From the NCBI GenBank assembly GCA_002368605.1, contig DFEB01000037.1, positions 1 through 33,836 on the forward strand: DNA of 33,836 bases, written 5' to 3'. A model generated the notes under the pieces. It did not search any database and was not told the origin of the DNA. It saw nothing but the letters and a program-made list of their open reading frames with translations. Origin of the DNA: Treponema sp. UBA3813 (GTDB lineage Bacteria; Spirochaetota; Spirochaetia; Treponematales; Treponemataceae). The stretch's first letter is position 1. Each line of letters starts with the position of its first letter. Shown here one piece after another: positions 31,714-33,836 of this stretch. The translations under genes and the position numbers were made by a program.

Positions 31714-33710
31714 GCGGCTGCCTCCTCAGATTTTTCTTTTTTCAACTGATTTAGGGTGCGAAATACTTTTTCTTTTGCATCGATGAAGATTCCGGTAAGT
31801 CCTCGTGGCAGGAATATCACGACGAGGACGAAAATAGCTCCGATAAAGTATGACCAGATTTCGGGAAAGTTCTCGCTTACAAGAGTTTTTGTGATGTTCA
31901 CGAGAAAGGCCCCGATGACGGCTCCAATCAGCGAGCCTCTGCCGCCTACGGCCACCCAAATCGCCATATCTATTGAATTTGAAATGCTCATCTCTGACGG
32001 GGAAATAATTCCTGAAAATGGCACGAAAAGTGCGCCCGCGATTCCCGTAAAGATTGCGCTCAGCACATATACGAAGGTCTTATAATTTGCGACCTGATAA
32101 CCTGAAAATCGAGTCCTGTTTTCTCCGTCGCGGATTGCCACAAGAACCCGCCCGCATTTTGTCTGCATGACCCAGGAATAAAAAACGTAAGTCAGGATTA
32201 AAAGGAAAAGCGCGACATAGTACCAGATGTATTTTGTGCTTATGCGGGCAATGGGGAGACCGAAAAGCGTAGTGAATTCGGTAATGCCGTTTGTGCCGCC
32301 GGTGTAGCCTTGAAGTCCTATAAAAAGCGTGACGAAAACCAGGGCGAGTGCCTGAGAGAGAATCGAAAAATAAACGCCCTTGATTCTGTTGGTGAAGGTG
32401 AGCAAACCAAGCACAAAGGCGAGCAGGGCTGGAATCACGAGAATCATGAAAATGCTGGTCGGGGCAGTCTTATAGAATTCCCAGAACCAGGGGAGTGTAG
32501 TGCGGCCGCTCCAGCTCATAAAATCAGGAAGATTCGAACCGCTTGCCACAAGTTTCAGGTACATGCCGAAGCCGTAGCCGCCAAGACCGAAGAAAACTCC
32601 GTGCCCAAGGCTTAGAATTCCCGTATAACCCCAAATCACATCCAAAGAGAGGGCTACGATGGCGAATGTGATGAATTTCCCCACAAGGGAAACCCTGAAA
32701 GGCGAAAGAAAGACAGGCATAAGGGCAATGATTGCGACAATCACTGCGAAGGCGAAGTTTTTCTTTTTCGCGCTGATTCCGCTTAATCCCGTTTCTCCGC
32801 CTCCATTCTCGTCGAGAATTCTGGAATGAATGGTGAACAAGCCCTGAGGCTTCTTCTGTAAAAAAAGAATTACGAGGAAAAGTACGATTGCCTTTGCGAT
32901 GTTGGCCGAGGTTCCGAACTGAATCGCCGCGTTGCTCATTCCGATCAGGCCTGCGCCCGCGATAGAGCCTGCAAGACGGCCTACGCCACCCAGCACGACG
33001 ACCATAAAAGTGTCCACGATATAATTCTGGCCGAGAGAAGGTCCCACCGAACCGAGCAAACAGAGGGCACAACCCGCTATTCCCGCAAGTCCGGAGCCGA
33101 TGGCAAAGGTGAGCGTGTCGATTCTGTTCGTGCGGATTCCAAGGCATTGGGCCATGGGCCGGTTCTGCATGGTCGCACGGACGCGTTTTCCGTAGGAAGT
33201 CTTATACATGAGCAGATACATGGCGACAAGGCAGAATGTGACCAGAAAAATGATGAAAATCCTTTTGTAAGTCATGATTACGCCGGCAATCTCCAAGTTT
33301 CCGTTGAGTACGGAAGGCGCGCTGACGTTCACATTGGGAGCACCGAAGATTGTTCGGGCGAGCTGCTGCAAGACAAGGCTAACGCCCCAAGTCGCAAGGA
33401 GGGAATCAGTTTCCCGGCCGTAAAGCCTTTTTATGACAAGCTGCTCCAGAATTGCGCCGAATAAAGCCGCAACTATAAAAGACATTACGATTGCAAGGGG
33501 ATAGTAAAAATCGAAAAATCTGGCCGGAAAATAGGCAGTGAAAAAATTCTGTACGAGAAAGGTCGTGTATGCGCCAATCATAATGAACTCACCATGAGCC
33601 ATATTGATGACGCGCATAAGTCCAAAAGTTATAGAAAGTCCCAGTGCCGCCAAAAGCAGAATCGAACTGAGACTAATACCGTTAAACAAAATCGTAAAAA
33701 ATGTATTCAT
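31710..33710 (-). CDS. urtBC: Fused urea ABC transporter permease UrtB-UrtC
   Basis: 666 residues containing two complete permease domains. Residues 1 to about 290 are UrtB/LivH-like (ILLLAALGLSITFGLMRVINMAHGE, GIRTNRIDTLTFAIGSGLAG). After a short linker (about 295-315, ENGGGETGLSGISAKKK) residues to about 650 are UrtC/LivM-like (VALSLDVIWGYTGILSLGHG, GENRTRFSGYQ, VGGRGSLIGAVIGAF). There is no stop or frameshift between them. These normally are separate genes, so the membrane heterodimer is here one chain. Start ATG 33710 has AGAGGA upstream. The urea-binding protein gene urtA is not seen and would be expected beyond the right edge. Confidence 0.92.
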   Translation of the reverse strand: MNTFFTILFNGISLSSILLLAALGLSITFGLMRVINMAHGEFIMIGAYTTFLVQNFFTAYFPARFFDFYYPLAIVMSFIVAALFGAILEQLVIKRLYGRETDSLLATWGVSLVLQQLARTIFGAPNVNVSAPSVLNGNLEIAGVIMTYKRIFIIFLVTFCLVAMYLLMYKTSYGKRVRATMQNRPMAQCLGIRTNRIDTLTFAIGSGLAGIAGCALCLLGSVGPSLGQNYIVDTFMVVVLGGVGRLAGSIAGAGLIGMSNAAIQFGTSANIAKAIVLFLVILFLQKKPQGLFTIHSRILDENGGGETGLSGISAKKKNFAFAVIVAIIALMPVFLSPFRVSLVGKFITFAIVALSLDVIWGYTGILSLGHGVFFGLGGYGFGMYLKLVASGSNLPDFMSWSGRTTLPWFWEFYKTAPTSIFMILVIPALLAFVLGLLTFTNRIKGVYFSILSQALALVFVTLFIGLQGYTGGTNGITEFTTLFGLPIARISTKYIWYYVALFLLILTYVFYSWVMQTKCGRVLVAIRDGENRTRFSGYQVANYKTFVYVLSAIFTGIAGALFVPFSGIISPSEMSISNSIDMAIWVAVGGRGSLIGAVIGAFLVNITKTLVSENFPEIWSYFIGAIFVLVVIFLPRGLTGIFIDAKEKVFRTLNQLKKEKSEEAAA

Positions 33711-33749
33711 AAAAAATCCTCTAAAACAAGGATGTCAGGTTTTGGGAAT

Positions 33750-33833
33750 TTACGGATATTGCAAAAAAAGGCGCGAAGGAGTGAAACGACTTACGAAAAC
33801 ACTCAGTTTGCGCTGCCGCGTAAGCGGCAAACG
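33750..33833. repeat. Possible palindromic repeat at the right edge, upstream of urtBC
   Basis: Hairpin GTTTG 33806-33810 and CCGC 33816-33819 pair with GCGG 33824-33827 and CAAAC 33828-33832, with a five-base bulge. The preceding stretch (GCGAAGGAGTGAAACGAC) has the look of an interspersed repeat. The element is cut by the window edge. No clear promoter is seen for urtBC in 33711-33836. Confidence 0.35.
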
Positions 33834-33836
33834 TAT

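Noticed and set aside
1-33836. CRISPR array, insertion sequence, integrase or prophage genes.
   Set aside because: No regularly spaced repeats, transposase, integrase or phage structural genes were found in the frames read.

Overview
The window reads as a chromosomal segment of an anaerobic bacterium of moderate GC. The gene set (two-iron desulfoferrodoxin, anaerobic early-cobalt corrin genes, lipoprotein TRAP binding protein, urease) and the general look of the proteins suggest a host-associated spirochaete of the Treponema type. That assignment is inference from gene content; no rRNA or taxonomic marker is present.

Layout. 1-3.1 kb: the end of a possible restriction locus (LlaJI/McrC-like PD-(D/E)XK nuclease open at the left edge), a Fic protein and a MutT-type Nudix hydrolase. 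3.2-9.0 kb: nitroreductase, an AddA-type helicase-nuclease carrying an in-frame palindromic element, an interspersed palindromic repeat, desulfoferrodoxin, an unknown coiled-coil protein and tRNA-Val. 9.0-13.8 kb: a membrane cache-PAS-GGDEF cyclase overlapping an orphan TRAP substrate-binding lipoprotein, then ribD and ribE. 13.9-20.2 kb: a guanine-deaminase-like enzyme and a partial anaerobic cobalamin run (cbiC, cbiD, cbiF, a MATE transporter, cbiG, cbiH). 20.2-33.8 kb: a nitrogen-acquisition region.

The nitrogen region is the most interesting part. Leftward genes encode an APC-family permease, a PII protein without the usual uridylylation tyrosine and an APH-fold small-molecule kinase. Divergent from them is a class III PLP enzyme closely resembling the ethanolamine-phosphate / phosphohydroxylysine phospho-lyases. 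Together they suggest import, phosphorylation and ammonia-releasing elimination of an amino alcohol. Next comes a complete urease operon (ureABCEFGD), convergent with urea ABC transporter genes in which UrtB and UrtC are one fused protein. All routes deliver ammonium.

The leaders before the PLP-enzyme gene, the kinase gene and ureA each contain intrinsic-terminator-like hairpins between the intergenic start and the ribosome binding site. In the ureA leader two terminators are each preceded by an overlapping GGC-N6-GCC hairpin whose six-base loop has A at position 1 and G at position 4, as in the RNA targets of ANTAR antiterminators (EutV, NasR). The PLP-enzyme leader shares the ten-base core GCAATGAAGC. 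I infer that a diffusible antitermination system, encoded outside this window, co-ordinates urease and amino-alcohol nitrogen scavenging.
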